Shown in pieces: positions 1-11,493 of a stretch of DNA of 64,000 bases. Where the stretch lies: the NCBI GenBank assembly GCA_007258455.2, contig VDFB02262690.1:186001-250000 (forward strand), read 5' to 3'. The translations under genes and the position numbers were made by a program. The DNA comes from Sequoia sempervirens (lineage: Eukaryota > Streptophyta > Pinopsida > Cupressales > Cupressaceae). The notes under the pieces were generated by a model. That model ran no database searches. It saw nothing but the letters and a program-made list of their open reading frames with translations, and was not told where the DNA came from. Position 1 is the stretch's first letter. Every line of letters begins with the position of its first letter.

Positions 1-598
1 GACTCAACTTAACCAAACTAGGATGTGAGTGTGTGGTAGCTCAAATAGGCACATTAAGGGTTACCAAACCAAGCTCTTCTCCTAAGTGATACTCACCCTC
101 TCTTCACTAGAGGGCTTGATCCTTCCCGCATCCAACTTAGTGCATCATAAAGGTAGTTAGTCGATAACATGAAATTAATTTGCATCATATATCTTTTGCA
201 TCACCAAGCATTAAAGAAATAATATTGCAACACATATTTATTCATCACATTTTCCATCAGAATAAACAAAACATATTCATCCATTAAAACATTTGGTAAT
301 CCCGCAATGGAGTGTAACATATCCAAGTCATTATTTAACATCATATTTACTCATAAAGGTAAAAGTAATTTGGTAACTAAGAAACGGTGTGTAACACAAA
401 CACATGTAATACTCTAGAATTTGATCATAAACTCATACAAGCCAAAAAAAAGTAAGGAAACAAGAAAAATGTAAAGAAAAGACAAATATTCTTGGGTGAT
501 GCAAGATTTATCATGAACCTGGATGCTCCTACATCATTCTCCCAATTTATAGTCCAAAATTTTCTCAAAAATCTTCACATAAGGAATGAGTATGCACA
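1..598. other. AT-rich DNA, nothing recognised
   Basis: No open frame of useful length, no RNA gene and no LTR boundary is visible. The segment is plain AT-rich intergenic or decayed repeat sequence. Its last 30 bases already contain the start of the motif that is duplicated just downstream. Confidence 0.5.
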
Positions 599-1161
599 TT
601 TGTATCATTGCCCTTAACAATCTTCACATAAGGAATGAGTATGCACATTTTTTAATTCAATCTACAACCAAAAATAGTCATACTTTTGTTAACATCATCA
701 ATGGTCTCCAAATGATCTTCAATGTCTACTAGATGAACCCTAGGGTGGCCTTACGATGTGATATACTCAATATGAACCTAATAAGGAAATAAAAATTTGC
801 TTAATCATATATTGAACAATGTCATGTGTACATACAATTAGAAATCACAAAAAGAACAACAATCTACACATAAGGAATGTGTAAATATTTATTTGTATCA
901 TTGCCCTTAACAATCTTCACATAAGGAATGAGTATGCACATTTTTTAATTCAATCTACAACCAAAAATAGTCATACTTTTGTTAACATCATCAATGGTCT
1001 CCAAATGATCTTCAATGTCTACTAGATGAACCCTAGGGTGGCCTTACGATGTGATATACTCAATATGAACCTAATAAGGCAATAAAATTTTTCTTAATCA
1101 TATATTGAACAATGTCATGTGTACATACAATTAGAAATCAAAAAAAGAACAACAATCTACA
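599..1161. repeat. Direct duplication, two copies about 293 bp apart
   Basis: About 270 bp starting with 'tgtatcattgcccttaacaa' occurs at 599-868 and again at 892-1161, nearly identical. The two differ by a base change near 'aataagg(a/c)aata' and small A-run changes. A further partial copy of the 'cttcacataaggaatgag' start lies at 572-600. It is a recent local tandem duplication of non-coding DNA. It could be part of an old LTR, but no ends are visible. Confidence 0.85.
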
Positions 1162-1215
1162 CAAGAAGTAGATAGTTCTCCTATTTTCTCAAATTATTTA
1201 AAGCTAAAGAGGTAT

Positions 1216-1463
1216 TGTTGACTAAATAGGGGCCTAATTTTGCACACATGTGACATATATAATTTGAGGAGGATAGATCAAGTCAACTTCTGAAGATAAA
1301 ACCTATGTTCCAAATACCGAGCAAGAAGAAATTAGTTGTGTTGACTAAAGAGGGGCCTAATTTTACACATGTATGCCATATATACTTGGAGGAGGATGAG
1401 ACCAAGTCAACACCTAAGGAGAAAACCTACGTTCTCAATGTTGAGTAAGAAGAAATTAGTTGT
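1216..1463. repeat. Tandem repeat, two units of about 123 bp
   Basis: Two head-to-tail units start at 'tgttgacta' (1216 and 1339) and share 'ggggcctaatttt', 'ggaggat', 'agtcaac' and 'gagtaagaagaaattagt'. They are diverged from each other, so the duplication is older than the one at 599-1161. No coding frame is kept. Confidence 0.75.
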
Positions 1464-1469
1464 GTTGAA

Positions 1470-4190
1470 GAAGATGAGGAATCTAGTAGCTTGTTTTCTT
1501 CATTCAAAGGATTGTTTAGAGAACTTGTACCAACTATAATTGAAGAAGAAGAGAAATATATTTTTCTCTTTCAATAGTTTCTAGCTTTGAATTTAGTAGG
1601 TTCCATGAAAATGAATATTGAAATTTTTTAATTGGTATATGTTGGAGAGACAAAGACTTTCCTACCAAAGGTTAGTATTTTTGTTCATGATATCAATAAA
1701 GGATTGTAGTTATATAAAGAAAACTTTCTTCTTCTTGAAGATAATTAAAATCTAGAGGCACTCATCAAATAAAAATTATATGTAGAGGATTCATTACCAA
1801 ACCTTGACAATTCTCTATCACCTTGAGAGTGGGTCTTTACTAGAGGACCTAATGAATTTTCTTTTGAGTTTTATCCCATCCTTGTCTCAAAATATTTCAT
1901 ACATATCAAATTCAAACGACAATGTCAAGAATGCAAGGCTTACCAATGAGCCTATGATAGAGGGTTATTACAATAGATGAAGAATAGAAAGAGAAGGATA
2001 AGGAAACAAAGTTTGAGGAGTTTGTAATGTCAGTTTTTAAAAGTCTAAGAGAAATAATGGTAAGCAATTTTAGTTCTAGGGGACATAACAAGGTGTTTCC
2101 GCAATAGTGTGTCTCACTTTTAGGACGTTTTGATTTTTTCCTAAAATCATTGTTTTTAGAAAAACTAATGATTTAAGTCTTAAGAGGCTCCATATAAAGG
2201 GTTTTAATTGAAGAGGGATAGATAAGACCCCCTTAGATAAAACCCCCTTGGATAGAACCCTTCTAGTATTAAATCATACCCACAATGGAGTCTCCTTTGC
2301 ACCTATCAAAATGTTGGCAAAAAACCACTTTTTCTTTACGTTTTGAGGGATTAAATAACGTCATTTAAAAATTATATTTTTCAATATTGTAGCCCTTGAA
2401 ACGAGCTTTCCAACAAGTATATTTTTGATATATTTATCATGTATTTAATTTTCAATTTCTACTAAACATAGGTTTTTCTTCGAACATCAAGCTCTTTGTT
2501 GTGTAGAGGTGAAAAAATAGTAAACCATTGTAAAAATAAATAAAAAATACCCTTTCCCTAGGTATTGATGTCCTTGTTTCACCCAAGAAAAAAATTGGAT
2601 TTCAATATATACACAACGAGTTAGGTTGTATGACACACACATATGTCCAAATTATAGTTATAGTTCAACTTCAAAGATTAATTGTAAAAAAATATATACA
2701 ACAAAAAATAATGAAAAAATATCCCTTCCCTAGATATTGATGTTGAGAATCTATATTTCAAAAATTAGAATTTAATCCTTTATAAAAAAAAGTTATGTTG
2801 TATGATACAAATGTTACTTTCTGAAAATGTTATTTTTGTTTAAAACTAGTTATTAAAGGAGACATTGAAAGATTCATGATTTATTTCAAAAATTTTGAAA
2901 AAAATAAATAAAAGAATCTACACACAAGGTGCCACAAATTACTTGTTTACATCATCTTCAAATTCTTAACGGTTTAGCTGCTATAGGTCTCAGAAGATGA
3001 AGCTTCAGTTAAAAATATTGATGTAAATGTCCATCTTGGACAAAAAGTGAGACAATATTGTGATTTCATCCAACAAAAAGAAATTTTAATGACATAATTT
3101 GAAATATTTCTTCAAGATCTCAAGGAAAAGCAAACACAAACATTATAAAATGATGTTTCTACTACTTTTGTGGAAAATATGATGGGTGGAAGAGTTTTTC
3201 ACTTGAGAGATTAATATTTTTTAACATGTGTACTTTGATGATAGTCTAGTGTTTGAATATTTTGACTATAATGGTTGGTCAAATCAAAATTCAACTGAAG
3301 AAAATGTTGAAGTAGAATTTATACATGGATTAAAGCCAACACCAATTCCAAACTTGGGGAGTCCACAGACAAGATATTGAGATGTTTCTTTAGCAACTAC
3401 AACCACTTCTAGATCACAATTTCAATGAGATCAAATACTATATGAAATTACAAAGTATTGATGAAATCCTACCAATATTTTCTCTCCATAATTTTCATTT
3501 TTTTCTAAAGCATTTTTTGTGATAAATCTTTTACATCATTTGCAATGTTGTGTCATGACTAGAATCATAACTCAATAGGAGAGGTTCTTATTATTCCCAA
3601 CCTATTAGTGGTTTTATATAACATGTCAAGTTGTCTTTTATCCATTCTTGTAATACAAGTGTTGTGTTTTTGTTTTGTTTTATATTATGTTTCCCAATTG
3701 ATGATTTGTTTGTTATGTAGTATTATGTTTCTCCTTTTGTATTGTAACATCATGTTTTTCCAATAGTAAGGTAAGCTAAAATTTTGTGTCTTAATGGTTT
3801 AGGTGATTTAAGAATAGTTCAACTCAATTGCCCAATTGATAAGCATCGATTTATTTGTAAACCCAAATATTTTGATGTCCTATTACACCTGAGGTATATG
3901 CAATGGTCCCCTAATAGAGTGTTGAGTTTCCAAGATAAAACCTTGTCTTTTCATTCATTCTAACAACCATATTTCAATGTCTTTTTTCTGTTGGTCTATG
4001 TTTTTTTTGTCATTTTTACTATGTTTTAATATAGGGGAAAATGGAAAGAACTTTAAAACACTTTCTAAAAGCTAAAGAATGAAGATTAATCAATGAAGAA
4101 CTAACCAAAAGTTCACAATGGAAAAGAACAAAAAATATTCACAAAGTGAAATTCAAGGTCAAAATTCAACCCCAATATTGAGTGAACATC
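1470..4190. other. Decayed DNA without identifiable genes
   Basis: Stop-rich in all frames. A weak internal duplication of about 172 bp is visible ('ccctagntattgatgt' at about 2,556 and 2,728, each followed by a 'ttgtatga' stretch near 2,615 and 2,797). Short open-looking stretches around 3,240-3,370 suggest an eroded coding sequence, but I cannot assign a family. Confidence 0.4.
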
Positions 4191-4239
4191 TAACCAAACA
4201 ATGCCTCTTTACCAGATCAAAGAAAATGTATAAGATGTG

Positions 4240-5990
4240 AGGTTAGAGGCACACTCGGGTGAAGGAAATCAAGTTTAAGTCCAAATTCCCATTGTTAGAG
4301 GCTTGCCTTTGTAAAGGAAAGTTAGTTTAAAGAACAAGGTAAAAAATGCACTATCAAGTTGGTACCTAATAAGGTAGAATTAGGTTGACTTGTTATAAGG
4401 ATAGATTCACATTGAAAAGTGTTCACCTATATAGATAAAAATGACTTTGATTTTTGAAAATTAATTGTTAGATAGACACTTGACAAGGGAAAATGAGCAC
4501 TCAAAGCTTGAACCAATATTGCATTGTTAGGTGCACTCTTGACAAGCAAAAAATGAAACTAAAGGCTAATTTTGAAATCACATTGATATTTGTGCATTTG
4601 TATGAAATGAACCATGAGAACATGTTTATATTGACTAGGGCACACTTGTATTAAGGAAGAAAAGTGAAAATTCCCTTATTAGTGCATACTTGAGTGAAAG
4701 GAAGTCAATATTGGTTTGAAATGTCCAAATGCTTGTTGAAGTGTGCAACTCAAAAGGAAGTTGTATTGAAGTAGACAAATAAATCAATGTGTTTGATATG
4801 CAAGACCAAATTTCAATGTTTTCCTTTAATAGGCATATATGTGTGGTAAGGCAGAATCAAGTCAAAAGTCTATTGAAAAGGACATGCTTGGTTGAAGAAT
4901 TTGAAAGGAGGTATATTGTGTGTGTGCAAATGCACACTTAATAAGGGTAAAATAAAGAATTATAATTGTCTTATTGTGATGCACAACTTGACAAAGGGAC
5001 TTTTCATAAATTTTGAAAAATGATTTTTTCATGTAGTTAAGCATGTTTGCATAGGAAAAACTTCTAAAATTAAAAAAAATCTTTAATATAAGAATAGAGG
5101 TGTGCACCTAACAGGGGTGATAATAAAATAAAATTCCCTATATGAGGGTGCATGCTCAAATTGCAAATTCAAAGGAACTTGTCATAAAATTTTAAATTTT
5201 TTTTTGCCATGTAGTCAAGCATTCCTACACAAGAACTTCTAAAATTCAAAAATGGTTAACTTAAGAATAGAGGTGTGCCCCTTAAAGAGGTAAAATAAAA
5301 TCAAGACTCCCTCTACCAAGTCATGTGATCAAATTGCAAATTCAAAGGTACAACATGTATGTTCAAGTGAGTGTCTTGCAAGGGAGACTTTTTTCAGCTT
5401 CAATTTTCAAAATACACTCATAGGGGTGTATGTCTGAGAAGAATAAATTCGAGTTCAAATCAAAGAATACCACTGTAAGTTATGCACCTCAATGAAGAAA
5501 TTTTGGTTTTCAAAATGCAATATGAAATGCATGCCTGAAAGAGGTGTGGATCAAAGTTCAAATAAAAATCAAAGGGGTATGTGTGTGATAATATAGATTA
5601 AGATGCAATATTTAAAGGTTGAATCCCTATTGATAGGCGTACATGCATACAAAGGAAGACCCAAAAATCAATTATTTATGCAGATGCAAACCTTTATTTG
5701 AAGGGTTTTTCAAACAAAGTGTGCCTATTAAAGGAAAAATGTAACTTCAAAAGTTCAAATTGCCATATATAGATGCATGCATTAGTGAGGCAAAAGAGTT
5801 TTCAATGTGTGCATCTCATAAAGGGTTCTTAATTCAAAACCTAGAAACCAATTATACTATTGAAATGTGTGCACCTATCTTAAGGGCATGCCAACCAACT
5901 AATAGTTATAAATAGAGAAAGTAGTTATTTATAGGGGCATGTTTGTTCAAATAGCCAACCAACTTATGCAAAAGGATAAGCTTTACAAAT
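4240..5990. repeat. Degenerate array of a GTGTGCACCT-AAGG motif
   Basis: A loose motif resembling 'gtgtgcaccta-taaaggg' recurs roughly twenty times at irregular 50-150 bp spacing. Clear examples are near 4,523, 4,740, 4,925, 5,100, 5,270, 5,735, 5,810 and 5,870. Within it a clearer tandem pair with a period of about 175-180 bp lies at about 4,988-5,345, sharing 'cttctaaaatt', 'agaatagaggtgtgc' and 'aaattgcaaattcaaagg'. This may be the body of an old LTR or a satellite-like region. No TG..CA ends were found. It stops where the LTR at 5,999 begins. Confidence 0.5.
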
Positions 5991-5998
5991 AAGGGAGG

Positions 5999-7331
5999 TG
6001 GTGCAGGAGCACCATTAAACACTTTTTGTCAATTTAAGATGATACCAAGTAGGCTCTAGGTTTTGATATGGTTTTGTCTAAATAAGGTCTCAATGACCAT
6101 TTTGATGGATATAGGTGGTTTTGAGTCTTAGGGGTTAAATTATTAAAAGTTGCACAAAAAGATGTAATGTTGTTAAGTTCAAAATTGTCAAAATGCAACA
6201 AATAGGAATATGAAAGGTCGGGGATTTTAAAAAGTTGTTATAAATGTTGGGCAATTGGAAACTGATTTGAAAAGGTGTAAAAGGCCTCTCAAAGGCTCGT
6301 CCAAGGTTGTTGAAGTTTGTATGGTGGAAATCCAATCAATAAACAACATTCTTTTTGCTCTTTTCTATGTTTTTTGAACTTTTCAACTATTGTACACCCT
6401 GTACAATCTGTGGCATGTTCTAAAATTCATTTCAATTAGTGGAGATTTTGTCTAACATTCATTTGGATTAGGTTTGAAGTTATTTCATTGAGATTTGGAG
6501 GAGTTCTTTGCAATTTGCTGAAACTGCCCTGTTAACACAGTTTAGAGGGTTTGATTGTAACTTAAATAATGAATTAGTCATTCCTCCTACTGTTCTGTCC
6601 TATTACTCGGAGGAATGGCATGCTACCAGTTAGAGTAGATGTTCTCATGTTTTAGAAAGCAAGGGAGACAAGGTTGTGGGAAATGGAGGGATGCTCTAGG
6701 GATGGTAAATGTATTTTTCATGTGAAAAGGAGATACTAATGAAGGGTTTTGAACAAACAACGAAGGAGTTGTTTAAGTGTTGGTCTTGTGACTTTTTCCA
6801 GACCACTTAGAGTCTGTTGGATGCAATTTTAAGGTTCTATAAGTCCGGGATTCAAGACTTTGAATAAACCCTTGTGTTTTGTAAGAGAAAGGAGAGTTTC
6901 ATGGTGTAGCAAACTAGAAGGACTAAATCTGCAAATTGGTGTGAAATTTTGTTGTTTTGAGTCACAACTTAAGACTGTTCAATGAGTTTAGTTGTTTTTC
7001 AAGCATTTAAGAGGTAGTTCCTTTGGAAAATAGGGCTAATTGAGTAGCCTAGAAGCAAGACAATTTATTGGTTCTTAATGTTGAGTCAAAGAAACCCTAT
7101 GGGATCTCTTGATATGTTGTTTGCGACTCTGTGGTGAGCCTTTGTGGTGTTTGATAGGCCACTGTACGACCTTCTCTAAAATATATCTTCATTGGTTGGT
7201 TAGTGAAGGCTACAAGCCTTAAGGAGGGTGTTTGAGTCAAGTTGAGGGACTTGTGTTATAAGGAGTTGTTTTTTGATTGAGATTGTTCATTTTGAGTTGG
7301 GGAAAGAGTTTTGTCCACCTTGCTTGCATCA
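5999..7331 (+). repeat. 5' LTR of the Gag/protease-only element
   Basis: Pairs with 9,705-11,053. It is followed within a few bases by 'tggtataagaac' (7,334-7,345), a decayed iMet-tRNA primer site matching 10 of 12 bases of TGGTATCAGAGC. The position matching the 3' LTR TATA box reads 'tgtaaaag' (6,276-6,283), so this copy's promoter looks damaged. Confidence 0.85.
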
Positions 7332-7333
7332 AG

Positions 7334-7345
7334 TGGTATAAGAAC
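7334..7345 (+). other. Primer-binding site, decayed iMet-tRNA type
   Basis: 'tggtataagaac' directly after the 5' LTR matches the common plant primer site TGGTATCAGAGC at 10 of 12 positions. Its position fixes the LTR end. Confidence 0.65.
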
Positions 7346-7419
7346 TCAGTTAATAGATCTCTTGTTTGTGATTTGGTTGGATTTTGTAGGTTGGAAGGTG
7401 AAGAGGCACTACTATCAAG

Positions 7420-8557
7420 ATACCTCCTAAAGGAAGCATAATTGCAAGAAGGATGGATGAGCAGGCTAGAGAAATAGAAGCCTTGAGAAGAGAAATGGCT
7501 ACACTAAAATAAAAAAACTGGAGTGGATATGGATGAGAGTGATACTGAAGAAGAAGAGACTTCCAGTGAAGAGGAAGAGATGGATCCAGATGATGTGAGA
7601 ATGATGAAGCTTTTGAAGGTTGTGAAGAAAGATGGACATACCAAAATGGATGTGCCTATGTATGGGGGAAAACTAGATGGAGAAGAGCTCGTGGATTGGA
7701 TAGGGGCTTTGGAGAACTACTTTGATAGTGAAGAGATTGATGAAGAACACAAAGTGAAGAAGGCCAAAACCAAATTGAAAGGACATGCTTTGCAATGGTG
7801 GAACTTTGTGCAAGATGAAAGGGAGAGAAAAGGAAAGAACAAGATCACTTCATGAGAGAGAATGAAGGAAAAACTGAAAGGTAACCTCCTTCCTTGTGAT
7901 TATAATGTTCAATTACTTAAAATATTGCAAAATCTTAGGCAAAAAGAACAAGATTTGCAAACATATACTGAGGAATTTTATAGGCTAAGTATAAGAACTA
8001 AGCATGAGGATGATGGGGAAGAAAGAGTAGCTAGATATCTCAATGGACTAAGGTATAACATTCAAGATGAAATTAGTTTGTTGGCATCAAAAACTTTGGA
8101 ACAATGTTTTCAAATGGCAATTAGAGTAGAAGACAAACTCAAGAGGAGGAAAGAGAAGACAAGAAGGGGAAGAGGAAATACTTCTAGAGGCAGAGGTACA
8201 TCTTCAACACCAAGGAAAAACAAAGAAGATCATGAAGATGTTAATGAGAGTAAAGAGCAAACAATTGAATTAAGAGGTGGAAGAACAAGTTTTAGGCAAA
8301 GGAGAGATTTCAATGAGTTTTCAGGCAAGTGTTATAAGTGTGGTAAGTTTGGTCACCCTTTCTTCAAATGTCCAAGGGAGATTGGAACCACATCAAGTGG
8401 AGGAGAAAGGAAACCTAATAGGAGAGCCCAAATTGCTTATGAAGATGAAGCTAAAAGCTCAAGTTCCACTACTCTTCGTGCTACTGCAGAAGTTGGTGAA
8501 ATGTTGATGATGAGAAGACAAAACTTGAGGACATCCATGGAGGTAGAGAAAATTTAG
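7420..8557 (+). pseudogene. gag: Retrotransposon Gag polyprotein, broken
   Basis: Gag would form the capsid-like particle that packages element RNA. The intended start is probably the eroded codon at about 7,420, where ATG has become ATA before 'cctcctaaagg'. The N-terminal coil reads in one frame to about 7,512. A frame change then leads into the acidic stretch 'DESDTEEEETSSEEEE' (7,523 on). The capsid-type retrotransposon gag domain (PF03732-like) follows, with 'KLKGHALQWWNF' at about 7,778-7,813. An in-frame TGA at 7,853-7,855 stands where related proteins carry Trp. The same frame then runs on to 8,557 through a basic RG-rich linker and a CCHC zinc knuckle, CYKCGKFGHPFFKC (about 8,330-8,371). 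At least one stop and one frameshift make it non-functional. Confidence 0.85.
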
Positions 8558-9111
8558 AGAAGAGCCTTGTTCAGGACTGCTTAATTGTGGATTCTAGATG
8601 CACTGACAATATGGTCTCTAGTGATATGGTTGAAAATTTGCATTTGGAAAGGGTACCTAAACAAAAACCATATAAAGTGTCTTGGGTAAGTGAAAAGAAA
8701 ACCATTTTGGTAAGTGAACAAGCCATTGTTGAGTTTCAAATTGGTCCATACAAAGAAAAAGTTGTTTGTGACATTCTACCTATGAGTTGTTGCCATGTTT
8801 TGCTTGGGAGACCCTGGAAATTTGACAGGTTTGTAGTTTATCATGGAAGACAAAACACATATCACATTGAAAAGGATGGGAAGACATTTGTTCTAACTCC
8901 ATTAGTTGAAGAGGTAAGAGAGCAAGGTTTGATTATAATGATAGGGAGAAAAGAATATGTGAACAAGGAGGAAGGTGAGAGCATGAAGTTATCATCTAAA
9001 TCACAGTTTGACACTGGTAGGATAGTGAATAGGAAGGGTAAAGGTAATGTACAGACAAAGATGAAGAGGAATGCTTTTGTCTGGAAAAGAAAAGAAGGAA
9101 TGGTGTCTTAG
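8499..9111 (+). pseudogene. Retropepsin-like aspartic protease region
   Basis: This frame is shifted relative to gag and opens near 8,499. It contains the aspartic protease active-site area as 'IVDSRCTDN' (8,584 on), where retrotransposon proteases normally have D-S/T-G. The third position is Arg here, so catalysis is unlikely. Downstream, 'CHVLLGRPWKFD' (about 8,791-8,826) is the typical hydrophobic-hydrophobic-G motif of Ty3/gypsy proteases, followed by 'HGRQNTYHIEKDG'. A TAG at 9,109-9,111 ends the frame. No reverse transcriptase follows, unlike in complete gypsy elements. I chose no start codon, because GTG at 8,587 is only an apparent one. Confidence 0.75.
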
Positions 9112-9765
9112 GTCAGTATAGGGAAGAGTAAGTGTGAAGTGCAAGGAAAAAGTGAATGCATATTGATAGGGACAATCTTGTGCCCTGTGGTGATAAAACA
9201 TGTGAAAAGGCAACCTAGTAATGTTGAAACAGTAGTTTGGGAGATTGGTAAGGTAGTGGACAAGAAGACAAAGGGGTTTGATGTGGATAGGACAGTGAAT
9301 AAGGTGTGTGCAGGTCTGATAGAGACCACTAAATGCATTGGTGCAAACTTTTGTAAGGCTAACAGAGGAAACAATGATGAGAGGAAGGGTACTGAGCAGG
9401 AAATTATGCATGAAGCACAGAGGAAGATGATGGAAGTAGGAAAAATCTTGAGTGCAGATGTACAGGGAGAAGTGATAAAAAAGTTTGATGATGGGAAAGA
9501 GGAAAAACACCCCACAGTACTGTCTGACAGAGTGAAACATGAAACAAGTGAAGGCATTGACAAGGATGTGCAACATAGTGACAAGTTGAGGCAAGGTGAA
9601 CTTGTTGAAGGCAAGCATGAAGGTCAGAGGAAAGTAAAGAAAAATGAAGGACACATTGCAAGGTTCTTTCCAAGGGACTTGGAAAAGTTCTATGTTGGGG
9701 TGTATGGTGCAAGAACACCATTAAACATTTTTTGTCAATTTAAGATGATACCAAGTAAGCTCTAG
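9112..9765 (+). pseudogene. Post-protease open region of the Gag/protease element
   Basis: It continues the protease frame after the TAG at 9,109 for about 215 codons and runs into the 3' LTR, ending at 9,765. The product is charged and low in complexity, with repeated 'DRTVNKV' and 'KGK'-like blocks. I recognise no domain. In complete gypsy elements this position leads into reverse transcriptase, but none of its motifs appear. It may be spacer that stayed open by chance or a non-conserved linker of the Gag-protease polyprotein. Confidence 0.5.
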
Positions 9766-11053
9766 GTTTTGATATGGTTTTGTCTAAATAAGGTCTCAAT
9801 GACCATTTTTAATGTTAAATAAGACATTTTGATGGATATAGGTGGTTTTGAGTCTTAGGGGTTAAATTATTAAAAGTTGCACAAAAAGATGTAATGTTGT
9901 TAAGTTCAAAATTGTCAAAATGCAACAAATAGGAATATGAAAGGTCAGGGATTTTAAAAGGTGGTTATAAGTGTTGGGCAGTTGGAAACTGATTTGAAAA
10001 GGTATAAAAAGCCTCTCAAAGGCTCGTCCAAGGTTGTTGAAGTTTGTATGGTGGAAATCCAATCAATAAACAATGTTCTTTCTGCTCTTTTCTGTGTTTT
10101 TTGAATTTTTCAAATACTGTACGACCCATACAGTCTATGGCATGTTCTGAAATTCATTTCAATTAGTAGAGGCTTGTTCTAACATTCATTTGGATCAGGT
10201 TTGGAGATCTTTCATTATGATTTGGAATTCTTTGCAATTTGCTGAAACTGTCCTGTTAACATAGTTTAGAGGGTTTGATTGTAACTTAAATAATGAATTA
10301 GTCATTCCTCCTACTGTTATGTCCTGTTACTCAGAGGAATGGCATGCTACCATTTAGAGTAGATGTTCTCATATTTTAGAAAGCAAGGGAGACAAGATTG
10401 TGGGAAATGGAGGGATGCCTTACGGCTAGTAACTGTATTTTTCATGTGAAAATGAGATACTAGTGAAGGGTTTTGAACAAACAGTGAAGGAGTTGTTTAA
10501 GTGTTGGTCTTGTGACTTTGTCCAGACCACTTAGAGTCTGTTGGATGCAATTTTAAGGTTCTATAAGCCCGAGAGTCAAGACTTTGAATAAACCCTTGTG
10601 TTTTGTAAGAGAATGGAGGGTTTCATGGTGTAGCACACTAGAAGGACTGAATCTGCAAATTGGTGTGAGATTTTGTTGTTGAGTCACAACTTAAGACTGT
10701 TCAATGAGTTTGGGTGTTTTTCAAGTGTTTAAGAGGTAGTTCCTTTGGAAAATAGGGCTAATTGAGTAGCCTGGAAGCATGACAATTTATTGGTTCTTAA
10801 TTTTGAGTCAAAGAAACCCTATGGGATCTCTTGATATGTTGTTTGGGAGCCTGTGGTGAGCCTTTGTGGTGTTTGATAGGCCATTGTACGACATTCGCTA
10901 AAAGATATCTTCATTGGTTGGTTAGTGAAGGCTACAAGCCTTAAGGAAGGTGTTTGAGTCAAGTTGAGGGACTTGTGTTATAAGGAGTTGTTTTTTGATT
11001 GAGATTGGTCATTTTGAGTTGGGGAAAGAGTTTTGTCCACCTTGCTTGCATCA
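9705..11053 (+). repeat. 3' LTR of the Gag/protease-only element
   Basis: Pairs with 5,999-7,331. It keeps a good TATA box, 'tataaaaa' at 10,003-10,010. No clear polypurine tract precedes it; the nearest purine-rich run is 'gttggggtg'. It contains a roughly 20-bp insertion near 9,808 that is absent from the 5' LTR. Confidence 0.85.
10003..10010 (+). promoter_or_regulatory. TATA box in 3' LTR
   Basis: 'tataaaaa' lies about 300 bp inside the LTR, where plant LTR promoters sit. The 5' LTR counterpart at 6,276 has lost the motif. It would drive transcription into flanking DNA rather than into the element. Confidence 0.5.
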
Positions 11054-11481
11054 AGAGGCATCTATATTCAGTGCAAGTTTGAACAAGAGTTGCAAAAGAA
11101 CCCCAAAGAAAGCACAATGTCAAAAGGTAGAATTCATAAATGAAAAACAATCTTCAACAAGGTGACAACAAACTATTGGACTATTACATCATTAGATAGC
11201 TTAGTATAGGCTAGAAAAAATAATAAAAAATAAATTAACTTGTAACTGTTAATTTATAATAAATGTAGGTTAGCTCTTAATTAAAAAATCAATAAGTTAA
11301 TTTAGATTGGAATTTACATTCTCATAAATAAGTTAGGACGAAAAAATGAAAGGATTTAAAAAGTCAATTTGTATTTCAATGTAAAACATCTTGGTTAATT
11401 CAATTAAACAATTGTTTTGAGTTTTTAAGTGTTACAATGGTTTAGTTTTTCTGACATTTTATATGCTCTACCATTTCAATG

Positions 11482-11493
11482 TGGTACTAGAGC
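11482..11493 (+). other. Primer-binding site
   Basis: 'tggtactagagc' immediately follows the 5' LTR and resembles TGGTATCAGAGC, the iMet-tRNA primer site used by most plant copia elements. Confidence 0.7.

Larger units (their letters stand above)
5999..11053 (+). mobile_element. Ty3/gypsy Gag/protease-only LTR element (TR-GAG type)
   Basis: A complete LTR element: 5' LTR 5,999-7,331, interior 7,332-9,704, 3' LTR 9,705-11,053. The LTRs begin with the small palindrome TGGTGC..GCACCA and end in ..CATCA. Flanks 'ggagg' (5,994-5,998) and 'agagg' (11,054-11,058) are an imperfect 5-bp target duplication. The interior holds gag and an aspartic-protease-like region but no reverse transcriptase, RNase H or integrase, so it would depend on another element. 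Both reading frames are broken. Over the first roughly 310 aligned LTR bases I count about 13 substitutions, plus a roughly 20-bp insertion in the 3' LTR, so the insertion is not recent. Confidence 0.85.

Noticed and set aside
9001..9721. Long minus-strand frames of 105-217 codons opposite the gag-protease tail
   Set aside because: Shadows of the A/G-rich plus strand, which has recognisable gag and protease. The minus frames have no motifs.
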